From Alopecurus myosuroides (taxonomy: Eukaryota > Streptophyta > Magnoliopsida > Poales > Poaceae), in contig CM054057.1 in NCBI GenBank assembly GCA_028641055.1, positions 580,493,940 through 580,557,939 of the forward strand: DNA of 64,000 bases, in the 5' to 3' direction. The position numbers and the translations under genes were made by a program. Position 1 is the stretch's first letter; every line of letters begins with the position of its first letter. Positions 43,599 to 55,061 of the stretch are shown in pieces. The notes beneath the pieces are model-generated. The model saw only the letters and a program-made list of their open reading frames with translations, did not search any database and was not told the DNA's origin.

Positions 43599-44054
43599 CT
43601 ATAGTGTTGCCGGCCCTAGCTAGTGTACCGTACTATGTATATCATGTGTTCCCGGTACTATGTACCATACTATGTAGGGATCTAAGAATCCCATATCTAA
43701 GTTATTTATCGTTGGATTTGATGTGTTCTTTTTTATTTGTAATCATGTTATTTCCAAGTGGTTTGCCCCAAGTTTAGGCATGACTAAGAGCACGTACAAC
43801 GTAGCCTTTTAGAGTAGAAGCCAGGATTAAAATCCTGCCAGTTATAATAGTTTCCAGTCCGAGTCCGAGGCGCGAAGAGGCTAGCGTTCTACACGGCGAA
43901 GCAAATTTATGAACTAGTACTTGCACTAGTTTGTGAAAAAGAAAAGAACCCAAACTAAAGACGTAAGAAAAACAAATTTATGAACTAGTTCTGTGTATGT
44001 GAGATAAGGACAGAAAATCAAAACATATTTGTGAACTAAATAATTTTAAGTATG
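43599..44054 (+). other. Region U, right part: possible 3' flank of the gene candidate
   Basis: Resumes after the W target duplication. AT-rich with no ORF. Holds a repeat of CAAATTTATGAACTAGT at 43902-43918 and 43973-43989, and a diverged third copy near 44024. AGAGCACGTACAACGTAG near 43791 resembles the ends of some grass DNA transposons, but no inverted partner was found. V internal sequence starts near 44055. Confidence 0.4.
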
Positions 44055-44428
44055 AACTTTGGTTTTTTGGGAGTTGGATGCACGAGTAGAGCTCATAGTC
44101 AGTACAGGTGGAGGCTAGCAAAGACTGCGAGCGACAAATCAAGAGAGCATAATGGCCATAATCATGCATAGCGACAAAAACATTATTAATCAAAGAATCA
44201 GTGGTATTACAAGTCAAAAACTAAATGATCATAGAGGATATAAGTGACTGGTTTGTAGTCATAAACATGGTGCAAGCAGGCGCCAAGTCAACCAAATAAA
44301 ACATTCAAAGGAGAACACCACAAATTTATGCTTTAATGTGATTAAAAAACCTTGATTCTTTCAATGGCACATTAAACACTCTCAGGTATTTGAGACAAGT
44401 CATTCTACAACAATAACCACTAGGCTTA

Positions 44429-47400
44429 TGTAACACCCGGGGGATTTCCCCCAATTAGATTTGGTTGTTTTGTTTTTTTGCCTTGCATTGCATCATGCAT
44501 CCTATGCATTGCACCTTGTTTTCAAACCAATTTAAACTTTCAAACATGTCCAAAGTTTCCAATTAAAAATTGCAAACTAGACAACTCAATTTGGTTTCCA
44601 TAGTTTTGAAGTTGAATCAATTAAATTGCTTGTTAATAAAATTCCCTTTTATTAACACCCTAATGGTAAATTCAAGTTCAAATTCAAATCAATCATTCAC
44701 CCTTGGCATGTTCCAATTGTGGTTTAAAAATTAAAATCTTGCAAACATTTAAATTCAATAAGTTTTCATAGTTGTTTGAGCTTATTGAATAAACTTGGTT
44801 ATTTCAAAAAAAAATCAATTCTTTATGAAACCCTATTTGAAATTAGAATGACAAATTCAAATCATTTGGCAAGTTGAAAATTTGAAAATAAAGTTCACAT
44901 ACTTTGACCTTGCTGTTTTGTAACTCAATAAAAAATTATTTCATAAAATAAAACCCCTAAAACCTTATTCTTTTTCTCTCTCTTTCTTTCCTACAAAAAA
45001 TGGGTGTAAACAGAAAAAAAAAATTAAAAAAACAGAGCTGGGGGAGGCAGGCCAACCCAAAAAGGGCCAGCCCACCTACAACCCCACTCGAACCAGCCCA
45101 GCTCCTCTCTGTTTTAGCCCGGTACCCCTTCGCTCGAGGAGAGCCCTTCGGTGTCTTCTTCCTCCTGCTGTCGTCACCGTGTACGAACCCTCCCACCACC
45201 GCTGATCCTCGCCTCCTCCCTCCGATGCACTGTCGTACAACTTTGGCCCCTTCATAACACCACCACTACCCCCTCCTGCGTGCCCTAGACCCCCTCCCCA
45301 TCCTCCGCCGCCGCCAGTTTCCTCTCTCTTCCCCTCACCTCTCTGTTTCTGTGCACAAGAACACCACCACCACTGCCTTTCATCATCCCCGTCGACGGCG
45401 ACCACCCGGCGGCCGGATGACTAGCCCAGAAGATGTTCCTCGCCTCCCTCTTTCTCTTATACATCAATTTCGAAGCGGAGGATCTCCAGGACAACCGCGG
45501 CATCAACGTTTTCAGTTCGGTGTCCGGTGAACTTCCTCGAATTCCCGCCGCTGTGGTCGACCTCGAGCACACACGACAACATCAGAGCCCTCCCGGTGAG
45601 CCACCCTTCCCATTCCCTTCGAAATCCGACCCTTTAACGCTCCGTGACGTTGATTCATTTTCTGAACAAGCCGTTGCCCGCCATGAACGAGCTCGAGCTG
45701 TGCACAAGTTGCGGATCCTCTGCCTCAGCCCTTCCCTAGCATCACAACCCGCGGCTGTAGCGCACCACACACCACACGTCCCCGCACCCACTACATCCTG
45801 CCTCATCCGTCTCCAGGTCGTGGAAGAAAACCAGCAGCGCTGCTGCCGATCTTCCTCGATGTCGTGCTGTAAATCTATGTCTGAACTTGTCCTATCGAAG
45901 TTCAGTTAAACATCGGTAGCATAAAATATCTTCCGTCAGATCGGTACGCTATCACCAACCACAGCCCAGCGCAGTGGCAGCGCACCTGATCCGCGCGCTG
46001 GGAGATCCCAGGATCGAATCCCCGCGGGCGCGTTGCCCCCCCCCCTTTTGGGGATTTTATTCATCGCAACCCCAGGGCCCACTGGTCATTGGCCCTGGAG
46101 GCCACCTCATCTTTCACCCGCACCACGCTGGCGCCAACTTGACGCTGACCCCACCGGTTGGTGTCACGGTGTTGTGCTGCGTTGAGTAGAAAAGCCCAGG
46201 GGCTTCTCTGCTATTCTTTTCTCCCACGCAAAGGTCCTTGTAAAATCAGAATCAGGTCCCTGAAACTTCAAACACCCATAAAAGCTGCAAACAAACTCCA
46301 AATTTAAAATGTAAAATATGTCATCCATGTAGAATTAAATTCTTTACCTGTTTAAACCATTTGTATACTGTTTTGAACATTTCAAATGGTTTCAAAAATT
46401 CAAATTCAAACAACTCTTTCAAATTTGGTCAAATTCATAACTAATTCAAATTTAATTCAAATGACACAAATTTTATATGTTTGCCATCCAAAATTTCATG
46501 TTCTTTCCAAATACAACATTTGTTTACTGTTTTTCCTAATTAAAAGTGGTGCAATAATTCAATGCTTTAATTAAACCTTTTAAATTGCAAAATTCATAAC
46601 TTGGGCAATTCAAATCCAATTCCAACATGTAAAATATGTTTTCCATCCCATTTTTTTCATGAACTTTGCAAATATAAACTTTGTTCTCTGTTTTGAATAA
46701 ATTAAATTGCTGAAAACAACTATTTCTTAATTAATGCATTTAAAATTGTCAATTTAATAACTTGCTCATTTTAAATCCAAAGTCAACAAATGAAACATGT
46801 ATTCCACCTAAAATTTTGTGTTCTTTCCAAATATAAATTTTGTGATCTATTTTGAACATTTAAAATTGGTGAAAACAACAAATGCCTGTGTAACTCATTT
46901 AAGAAGCCAAATTTCATAACTTAATAAATAAAATTTCCAAACTTGGTAAACACCTTTTCAAATTGAAGCTATTGTTGTTTTCTCTTTGTTTTCCTCATCC
47001 ATGCATCATTCTAATCAACTTTCACATGATGGTTAGCTGTAGACCATTTAATTCAACCTTAATTCATGGGCTTTTCCAAATGCAATCCAAATTGCATATA
47101 GGCCCATTTAAATATGTTTACCATGTCAACTAGTTTATCTTTGATGCATCCTTAAACTTGTCATGCATCCCTATCTTGATCATGCTGGATCTTTTGCCGT
47201 AGAAGTAATTGTTGCATCCGGTGTTTGTTCTAGTTCGTTGCTTCTTCACGGATAGGACGTTGAGATGATGTGAGCAACGACAAGTTCTGCGGATGTACCT
47301 CTACTTGCTGGTTCTCAGGCAAGTATACTCACTTGCTGCCTATGGCTGCCTTTCATCACTTGTTACCGATTCTTTCCGTTGTTCTTATTCTAGCCTTTTG

Positions 47401-48902
47401 ATTCGATGCTTGTGTCTCGATCCTATCATATGTTTACCTTGCAACCATGATATGGCCTACCTTCCACTTCCTATTAACTGTTGTTTGTTTACCTTGTTGG
47501 CCCTCGTGTCGTAGTTGCCTGCTTAGTGTTGTTTGCGCTCAAGTCTTGTTGTCCGTCTTATCACCTGTTTAGTTTGATAGTTGGGTTTCAATTCAATCAA
47601 CAACATGTTAGTGTTTTGGGTAATAATAATTTGATGATAAGGCACCGGCAGGAGGCCCGGCGTGGTTTTGAGGCCTGCTAGTGTCGACCCTAATTAGGAA
47701 AAGGGTCTTGTCCTCCGATCCATGATGAGCGCACTAACCGCATGTGGGAAGCGAGTATGGGCGCCCCCCGCAACTTTGATTCGATTCGCATCTCGTCCAA
47801 ATCGCCTCATTTAGTTCGGGTTTTCCCCTTGCCGCATGCATATGCAGGTGCGAACCCTTGGCGCCAGGGTGGAACTTTTGTAGTCGGCATTTAGGGAGAC
47901 ACGTTCTTAGAGTGCTATGAGGGTCCCCTTTTCTTCGTGGGGTTTGATTAGCCGTGCGCTCAATTGCACGGGGTTCTTTGGGCTTGATGCGAAGAAGAGT
48001 TGGGTTGTGTTGAGTGCGTCGCTTGGTGGAAGGGCCTTTCCATCTGGCGGGTCATTCTTACGTGTACGGCCAAATTGGTGCATCCCTCCAGGGTTAATCT
48101 TCTCGAGAAGCCGTGTTGTCCGCGGTTATGGATGACTTGGTGAAAGTGCTGGCTAACAAGTACTCAGACAACTTACACTTAACGATGATAACTTGACTAG
48201 TAATATAGATTACCTCCATCATAAAAATGAATGTCACCTTAAACAACCGTGTGAGTTTCCTTGGGTTGCTTCCTTAGTAGGGGGTAACATTGGATGGGTA
48301 TTGTTTGGTGAGTAGTTGTAGTTGGTTCTGATACGCTATCTTATCCCTTTCTTTTAGCCGGATGTTGTAGCGCGTCTCTGTAGTTAGTTAGTGCAGCCGC
48401 TGTCGCTTCTTTGCAATAATCCCTTCCTTTCCGTTGTACCCAAAGTATTTGTATCTTGTGATGATTGGTTACGCTGGTATCTTGTGAGTATGGTTTATCC
48501 ACTTGCCAGTACTTAACCGTACTGACCCACGAATCCATTTCGTGGCTGCATACATTGCAGTCAACAGGTTTGAAGTCTGACGACGTTAGCTTGGGAATCC
48601 CTCCGGCTTGGCCTGGGCAGGGATTGGACGCCATCGGTTACCTTCAGGACTCTTAGTCCAATTTGTATCTTGTCCGTAGTCGGACGCTATGTTGTTTCTT
48701 CCGCTGTTATTTGGATCTTTGTATTGTATCGGTTGTATCCTTGACTCGTTTGAGTCGTCTTGTATATATCTCTTCTGTTGTTGTTGCGGAATATCCGTGA
48801 ACTATTGTAATGTTATCACAAGTGGCAACCTGGAATCGGTTATTATGTGGATTTTGGCGGGAATGCTGAAATCTGCATAGTGTCCGATCCCGGAGCGTCA
48901 CA
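44429..48902 (+). repeat. 5' LTR of the long-LTR element
   Basis: Starts TGTAACACCCGGGGG and ends CCCGGAGCGTCACA. Layout: AT-rich start, GC- and CT-rich block (45050-45900), tRNA-like segment and C-run (45961-46060), AT-rich block (46240-47100), and a conserved 3' part with a CTTCTCGAGAAG palindrome at 48099-48110. The 158-codon frame at 45433-45909 is not taken as a gene. Confidence 0.92.
45960..46033 (+). other. tRNA-like segment with A and B boxes in the 5' LTR
   Basis: CAGCGCAGTGGCAGC (45967-45981) resembles a Pol III A box, and GGATCGAATCC (46011-46021) a B box. They lie 44 nt apart, the spacing inside tRNA genes. GCGC...GCGC can form the D stem, while the anticodon and T stems are degenerate. 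A related segment is in the LTR at 63257-63330. It is a tRNA-derived sequence by appearance, not a functional tRNA gene. It could be a captured SINE head. Confidence 0.55.
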
Positions 48903-49398
48903 AATGGTATCAGAGCCTGGTTCCGATTCCCGATATTGTTTCGATACGAATGGTTATCGAAGCAACGGGTCCGCAAAGCCTGTAGGATAACCTCGCTAAC
49001 GGTCGTTGTTTCTAGAGTGTCAAAAACTATTTCTGCTAAACTATTTTGGAAACACCTCAATAGGATTCTTGTTTTCTCCTTATCTCTATTCTATTTCTCC
49101 TCACATATTATTTGTTTTGGAGTCTCTCTCCCTCTCAATCTTTCAACGTTTTAGGATCCTACGTGGGTGGACGTTTTCTAAGCCTTTAACCTAATAGGTT
49201 CGATCATCGGAAGATTCCTGGTGGAAGGACATCGTTGTCACTCCGAGCAAGAATCTCTTGTTAGTGGTGTCGAGAAGACCTTGTTAGTGGTGTCGAGGAG
49301 ATCAACTGGAAGCATGAAGAATCGATAGTCGAACTTCTTTCCCCTCCCGGGTTAGTGGGTGGATTGCGAGGGCGCAATCCCTTGTTAGTGGTGTCGTC
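48903..49398 (+). other. Interior of the long-LTR element
   Basis: 496 bp with no ORF of substance. The primer site is at its start. Motif TTGTTAGTGGTGTCG occurs three times near the end (about 49259, 49282 and 49382). No purine tract precedes the second LTR, which starts TCTAACACCC instead of TGTAACACCC, suggesting a deletion that removed the 3' interior and PPT. Confidence 0.75.
48905..48916 (+). promoter_or_regulatory. Primer binding site, tRNA-iMet type (long-LTR element)
   Basis: TGGTATCAGAGC, two bases after the LTR end, complementary to initiator tRNA-Met. Confidence 0.92.
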
Positions 49399-52300
49399 TC
49401 TAACACCCGGGGGATTTCCCCCAATTAGATTTGGTTGTTTTGTTTTTTTGCCTTGCATTGCATCATGCATCCTATGCATTGCACCTTGTTTTCAAACCAA
49501 TTTAAACTTTCAAACATGTCCAAAGTTTCCTATTAAAAATTGCAAACTAGACAACTCAATTTGGTTTCCATAGTTTTGAAGTTGAATCAATTAAATTGCT
49601 TGTTAATAAAATTCCCTTTTATTAACACCCTAATGGTAAATTCAAGTTCAAATTCAAATCAATCATTCACCCTTGGCATGTTCCAATTGTGGTTTAAAAA
49701 TTAAAATCTTGCAAACATTTAAATTCAATAAGTTTTCATAGTTGTTTGAGCTGATTGAATAAACTTGGTTATTTCAAAAAAAAATCAATTCTTTATGAAA
49801 CCCTATTTGAAATTAGAATGACAAATTCAAATCATTTGGCAAGTTGAAAATTTGAAAATAAAGTTCACATACTTTGACCTTGCTGTTTTGTAACTCAATA
49901 AAAAATTATTTCATAAAATAAAACCCCTAAAACCTTATTCTTTTTCTCTCTCTTTCTTTCCTACAAAAAATGGCTGTAAACAGAAAAAAAAATGAAAAAA
50001 AACAGAGCTGGGGGAGGCAGGCCAGCCCAAAAAGGGCCAGCCCACCTACAACCCCACTCGAACCAGCCCAGCTCCTCTCTGTTTTAGCCCGGTACCCCTT
50101 CGCTCGAGGAGAGCCCTTCGGTGTCTTCTTCCTCCTGTTGTCGACACATGTACGAACCCTCCCACCACCGCTGATCCTCGCCTCCTCCCTCCGATGCACT
50201 GCCGTACAACTTTGGCCCCTTCATAACACCACCACTACCCCCTCCTGCGTGCCCTAGACCCCCTCCCCATCCTCCGCCGCCGCCAGTTTCCTCTCTCTTC
50301 CCCTCACCTCTCTGTTTCTGTGCACAAGAACACCACCACCACTGCCTTTCATCATCCCCGTCGACGGCGACCACCCGGCGGCCGGATGACTAGCCCAGAA
50401 GATGTTCCTCGCCTCCCTCTTGCTCTTCTACATCAATTTCGAAGCGGAGGATCTCCAGGACAACCGCGGCATCAACGTTTTCAGTTCGGTGTCCGGTGAA
50501 CTTCCTCGAATTCCCGCCGCTGTGGTCGACCTCGAGCACACACGACAACATCAGAGCCCTCCCGGTGAGCCACCCTTCCCATTCCCTTCGAAATCCGACC
50601 CTTTAACGCTCCGTGACGTTGATTCATTTTCTGAACAAGCCGTTGCCCGCCATGAACGAGCTCGAGCTGTGCACAAGTTGCGGATCCTCTGCCTCAGCCC
50701 TTCCCTAGCATCACAACCCGCGGCTGTAGCGCACCACACACCACACGTCCCGGCACCCACTACATCCTGCCTCATCCGTCTCCAGGTCGTGGAAGAAAAC
50801 CAGCAGCGCTGCTGCCGATCTTCCTCGATGTCGTGCTGTAAATCTATGTCTGAACTTGTCCTGTCGAAGTTCAGTTAAACATCGGTAGCATACAATATCT
50901 TCCGTCAGATCGGTACGCTATCACCAACCGCAGCCCAGCGCAGTGGCAGCGCACCTGATCCGCGCGCTGGGAGATCCCAGGATCGAATCCCCGCGGGCGC
51001 GTTGCCCCCCCCCCTTTTTTGGGGATTTTATTCATCGCAACCCCAGGGCCCACTGGTCATTGGCCCTGGAGGCCACCTCATCTTTCACCCGCACCACGCT
51101 GGCGCCAACTTGACGCTGACCCCACCGGTCGGTGTCACGGTGTTGTGCTGCGTTGAGTAGAAAAGCCCAGGGGCTTCTCTGCTATTCTTTTCTCCCACGC
51201 AAAGGTCCCTGTAAAATCACAATCAAGTCCCTGAAACTTCAAACTCCCATAAAAGCTGCAAACAAACTCCAAATTTAAAATGTAAAATATGTCTTCCGTG
51301 TAGAATTAAATTCTTTACCTGTTTAAACCATTTGTATACTGTTTTGAACATTTCAAATGGTTTCAAAAATTCAAATTCAAACAACTCTTTCAAATTTGGT
51401 CAAATTCATAACTAATTCAAATTTAATTCAAATGACACAAATTTTATATGTTTGCCATCCAAAATTTCATGCTCTTTCCAAATACAACATTTGTTTACTG
51501 TTTTTCCTAATTAAAAGTGGTGTAATAATTCAATGCTTTAATTAAACCTTTTAAATTGCAAAATTCATAACTTGGGCAATTCAAATCCAATTCTAACATG
51601 TAAAATATGTTTTCCATCCCATTTTTTCATGAACTTTGCAAATATAAACTTTGTTCTCTGTTTTGAATAAATTAAATTGCTGAAAACAACTATTTCTTAA
51701 TTAATGCATTTAAAATTGTCAATTTAATAACTTGCTCATTTTAAATCCAAAGTCAACAAATGAAACATGTATTCCACCTAAAATTTTGTGTTCTTTCCAA
51801 ATATGAATTTTGTGATCTATTTTGAACATTTAAATTTGGTGAAAACAACAAATGCCTGTGTAACTCATTTAAGAAGCCAAATTTCATAACTTAATAAATA
51901 AAATTTCCAAACTTGGTAAACACCATTTCAAATTGAAGCTATTGTTGTTTTCTCTTTGTTTTCCTCATCCATGCATCATTCTAATCAACTTTCACATGAT
52001 GGTTAGCTGTAGACCATTTAATTCAACCTTAATTCATGGGCTTTTCCAAATGCAATCCAAATTGCATATAGGTCCATTTAAATATGTTTACCATGTCAAC
52101 TAGTTTATCTTTGATGCATCCTTAAACTTGTCATGCATCCCTATCTTGATCATGCTGGATCTTTTGCCGTAGAAGTAATTGTTGCATCCGGTGTTTGTTC
52201 TAGTTCGTTGCTTCTTCACGGATAGGACGTTGAGATGATGTGAGCAACGACAAGTTCTGCGGATGTACCTCTACTTGCTGGATCTCAGGCAACTATACTC

Positions 52301-53874
52301 ACTTGCTGCCTATGGCTGCCTTTCATCACTTGTTACCGATTCTTTCCGTTGTTCTTATTCTAGCCTTTTGATTCGATGCTTGTGTCTCGATCCTATCATA
52401 TGTTTACCTTGCAACCATGATATGGCCTACCTTCCACTTCCTATTAACTTTTGTTTGTTTACCTTGTTGGCCCTCGTGTCGTAGTTGCCTGCTTAGTGTT
52501 GTTTGCGCTCAAGTCTTGTTGTCCGTCTTATCACCTGTTTAGTTTGATAGTTGGGTTTCAATTCAATCAACAACATGTTAGTGTTTTGGGTAATAATAAT
52601 TTGATGATAAGGCACCGGCAGGAGGCCCGGCGTGGTTTTGAGGCCTGCTAGTGTCGACCCTAATTAGGAAAAGGGTCTTGTCCTCCGATCCATGATGAGC
52701 GCACTAACCGCATGTAGGAAGCGAGTATGGGCGCCCCCCGCAACTTTGATTCGATTCGCATCTCGTCCAAATCGCCTCATTTAGTTCGGGTTTTCCATTT
52801 GCCGCATGCATATGCAGGTGCGAACCCTTGGCGCCAGGGTGGAACTTTTGTAGTCGGCATTTAGGGAGACACGTTCTTAGAGTGCTATGAGGGTCCCCTT
52901 TTCTTCGTGGGGTTTGATTAGCCGTGCGCTCAATTGCACGGGGTTCTTTGGGCTTGATGCGAAGAAGAGTTGGGTTGTGTTGAGTGCCTCGCTTGGTGGA
53001 AGGGCATTTCCATCTGGCGGGTCATTCTTACGTGTACGGCCAAATTGGTGCATCCCTGCAGGGTTAATCTTCTCGAGAAGCCGTGTTGTACGCGGTTATG
53101 GATGACTTGGTGAAAGTGCTGGCTAACAAGTACTCAGACAACTTACACTTAACGATGATAACTTGACTAGTAATATAGATTACCTCCACCATAAAAATGA
53201 ATGTCACCTTAAACAACCGTGTGAGTTTCCTTGGGTTGCTTCCTTAGTAGGGGGTAACATTGGATGGGTATTGTTTGGTGAGTAGTTGTAGTTGGTTCTG
53301 ATACGCTATCTTATCCCTTTCTTTTAGCCGGATGTTGTAGCGCGTCTCTGTAGTTAGTTAGTGCAGCGCTGCCGCTTTTGCAATAATCCCTTCCTTTCCG
53401 TTGTACCAAAAGTATTTGTATCTTGTGATGATTGGTTACGCTGGTATCTTGTGAGTATGGTTTATCCACTTGCCAGTACTTAACCGTACTGACCCACGAA
53501 TCCATTTCGTAGCTGCATATTCCACATTGCAGTCAACAGGTTTGAAGTCTGACGACGTTAGCTTGGGAATCCCTCCGGCTTGGCCTGGGCAGGGATTGGA
53601 CGCCATCGGTTACCTTCAGGACTCTTAGTCCAATTTGTATCTTGTCCGTAGTCGGACGCTATGTTGTTTCTTCCGCTGTTATTTGGATCTTTGTATTGTA
53701 TCGGTTGTATCCTTGACTCGTTTGATTCGTCTTGTATATATCTCTTCTGTTGTTGTTGCGGAATATTCGTGAACTGTTGTAATGTTATCACAAGTGGCAA
53801 CCTGGAATCGGTTATTATGTGGATTTTGGCGGGAATGCTGAAATCTGCATAGTGTCCGATCCCGGGGCGTCACA
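49399..53874 (+). repeat. 3' LTR of the long-LTR element
   Basis: 4,476 bp, aligned end to end with 44429-48902. First two bases are TC instead of TG. Ends CCCGGGGCGTCACA. Palindromes CTTCTCGAGAAG at 53069-53080 and CCCTGCAGGG at 53054-53063. Confidence 0.92.
50929..51002 (+). other. tRNA-like segment with A and B boxes in the 3' LTR
   Basis: Same module as in the 5' LTR: A box at 50936-50950, B box at 50980-50990, 44 nt apart. Confidence 0.55.
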
Positions 53875-53879
53875 ACTTA

Positions 53880-55061
53880 GAATAAAAATAACATCTAACA
53901 TGACATGAAAAAGTCTAGCCACAGTCTATACAAGCTTCATTTTCCACCGTTATAAATTCCACCACATGCAGCAATTTCTTTTTCCAACAAGCACCATTCA
54001 ATATATTTTTAACACAAACTCTCCAAATGATACAACAATTAAGAAAGATAGTACTAACATAACTCTAATAAAACTAACAGCTCTGAATAAAAGATGCATG
54101 AAAAACATGAGCTAAAAGGATTGCAGCGGCTAGAAGAAAAACTAAGAATACGAGCATAACGAGTATTCAAATGAAAAAACGGAGCGCGTCTCTCTCCCAA
54201 ACAAGAATGATAGGTTCAAATAATATTTATTGCATAAAGGAAAACAAAAGAAAACAAAACGAAAAATAAAAGGCGCTCCAAGTAAATTTCATATGATGTG
54301 ACCGAATAAAAATATAGTTTCACTAGAAGTGACCTGATAATTTGTTGATGAAGAAGGGGATGCCTTGGGAATCCCCAAGCTTATACGCTTGAGTATTCTT
54401 AGAATTTTCTAGGATGAACCACGGGGGCATCCCCAAGCTTTGGCTTTGCACTCTTCTTGATCACATTATATCACCCTTTTCTCTTGACCCATGAAAATTT
54501 CCTTCACACCACACTAAAAAGAAATTCGCATTAGAGGGTTAGTGCTTAATAAAAAATTCATGTGTTCTGAATGGGAACAAGTTCTATTGATACTTTTAAA
54601 CATTATCTACAGCCACTGATGTTTCGTGAAGCAAAGAAATCCACTTGACATAGTAAAAGAGCAAATACAAGAAAAATGGCAGAATCTGCCAAAACCAGAA
54701 CGGTCTGTAATGACGAAATTTTTTGGGGCACGTAAGTTGCTCAAATCGAAAAACATAAAGAACACAAAAGTTTTGGAATTAGCTGAGGAATAAGCACAAA
54801 AATATTCAGGTCATTATGACCTTTCTGTGAATTATACGATATTTTTACGGTGGACATCAGAAATATGTTTTCTGCGCAGAAATCCAAAACCAACTCCAAC
54901 TTTCGCTAGAAACTTTACTTGGCACAACTAATACATGAAAATAAAGATACAAAGGAGTTTCTAAAGAAGTATACAACACCTTGACTCAAATAAAACAGAG
55001 AAAACAAAGAAAAAATAAAACCATGGGTTATCTCCCAAGAAGTGTTTTTCTTTAACTCCTT
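53880..55061 (-). other. Non-coding internal region of V
   Basis: Follows W 38420-39650 in order. PPT-like motifs at 54370-54383 (AATCCCCAAGCTTA) and 54427-54440 (GCATCCCCAAGCTT), 57 bp apart as in W. TGGGTTATCTCCCA at 55024-55037 is the recurring conserved segment. No ORF. Confidence 0.6.

Larger units (their letters stand above)
44429..53874 (+). mobile_element. Long-LTR, non-autonomous retroelement (LARD-like), 4.47-kb LTRs and 496-bp interior
   Basis: Two nearly identical LTRs (44429-48902 and 49399-53874) flank 496 bp that begin with a tRNA-iMet primer site. Flanking GCTTA (44424-44428) and ACTTA (53875-53879) agree in four of five bases. The LTRs differ at about one base in a hundred by eye, so it is among the youngest insertions. 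No gag or pol. Its LTR is related to the solo LTR at 33188 and the LTR at 60378. It recalls LARDs such as Sukkula in having very large LTRs and no genes, but identity was not established. Confidence 0.9.

Noticed and set aside
30186..44054. Region U as a MITE, CACTA or Mutator element
   Set aside because: No terminal inverted repeats, CACTA ends or matching target duplications were found at its borders, so the nature of the borders stays open.
45433..45909. 158-codon plus-strand frame, repeated at 50402-50878
   Set aside because: Both lie in the GC-rich part of the same LTR. Near-identity of the copies follows from LTR identity, not from selection, and no domain is recognisable.
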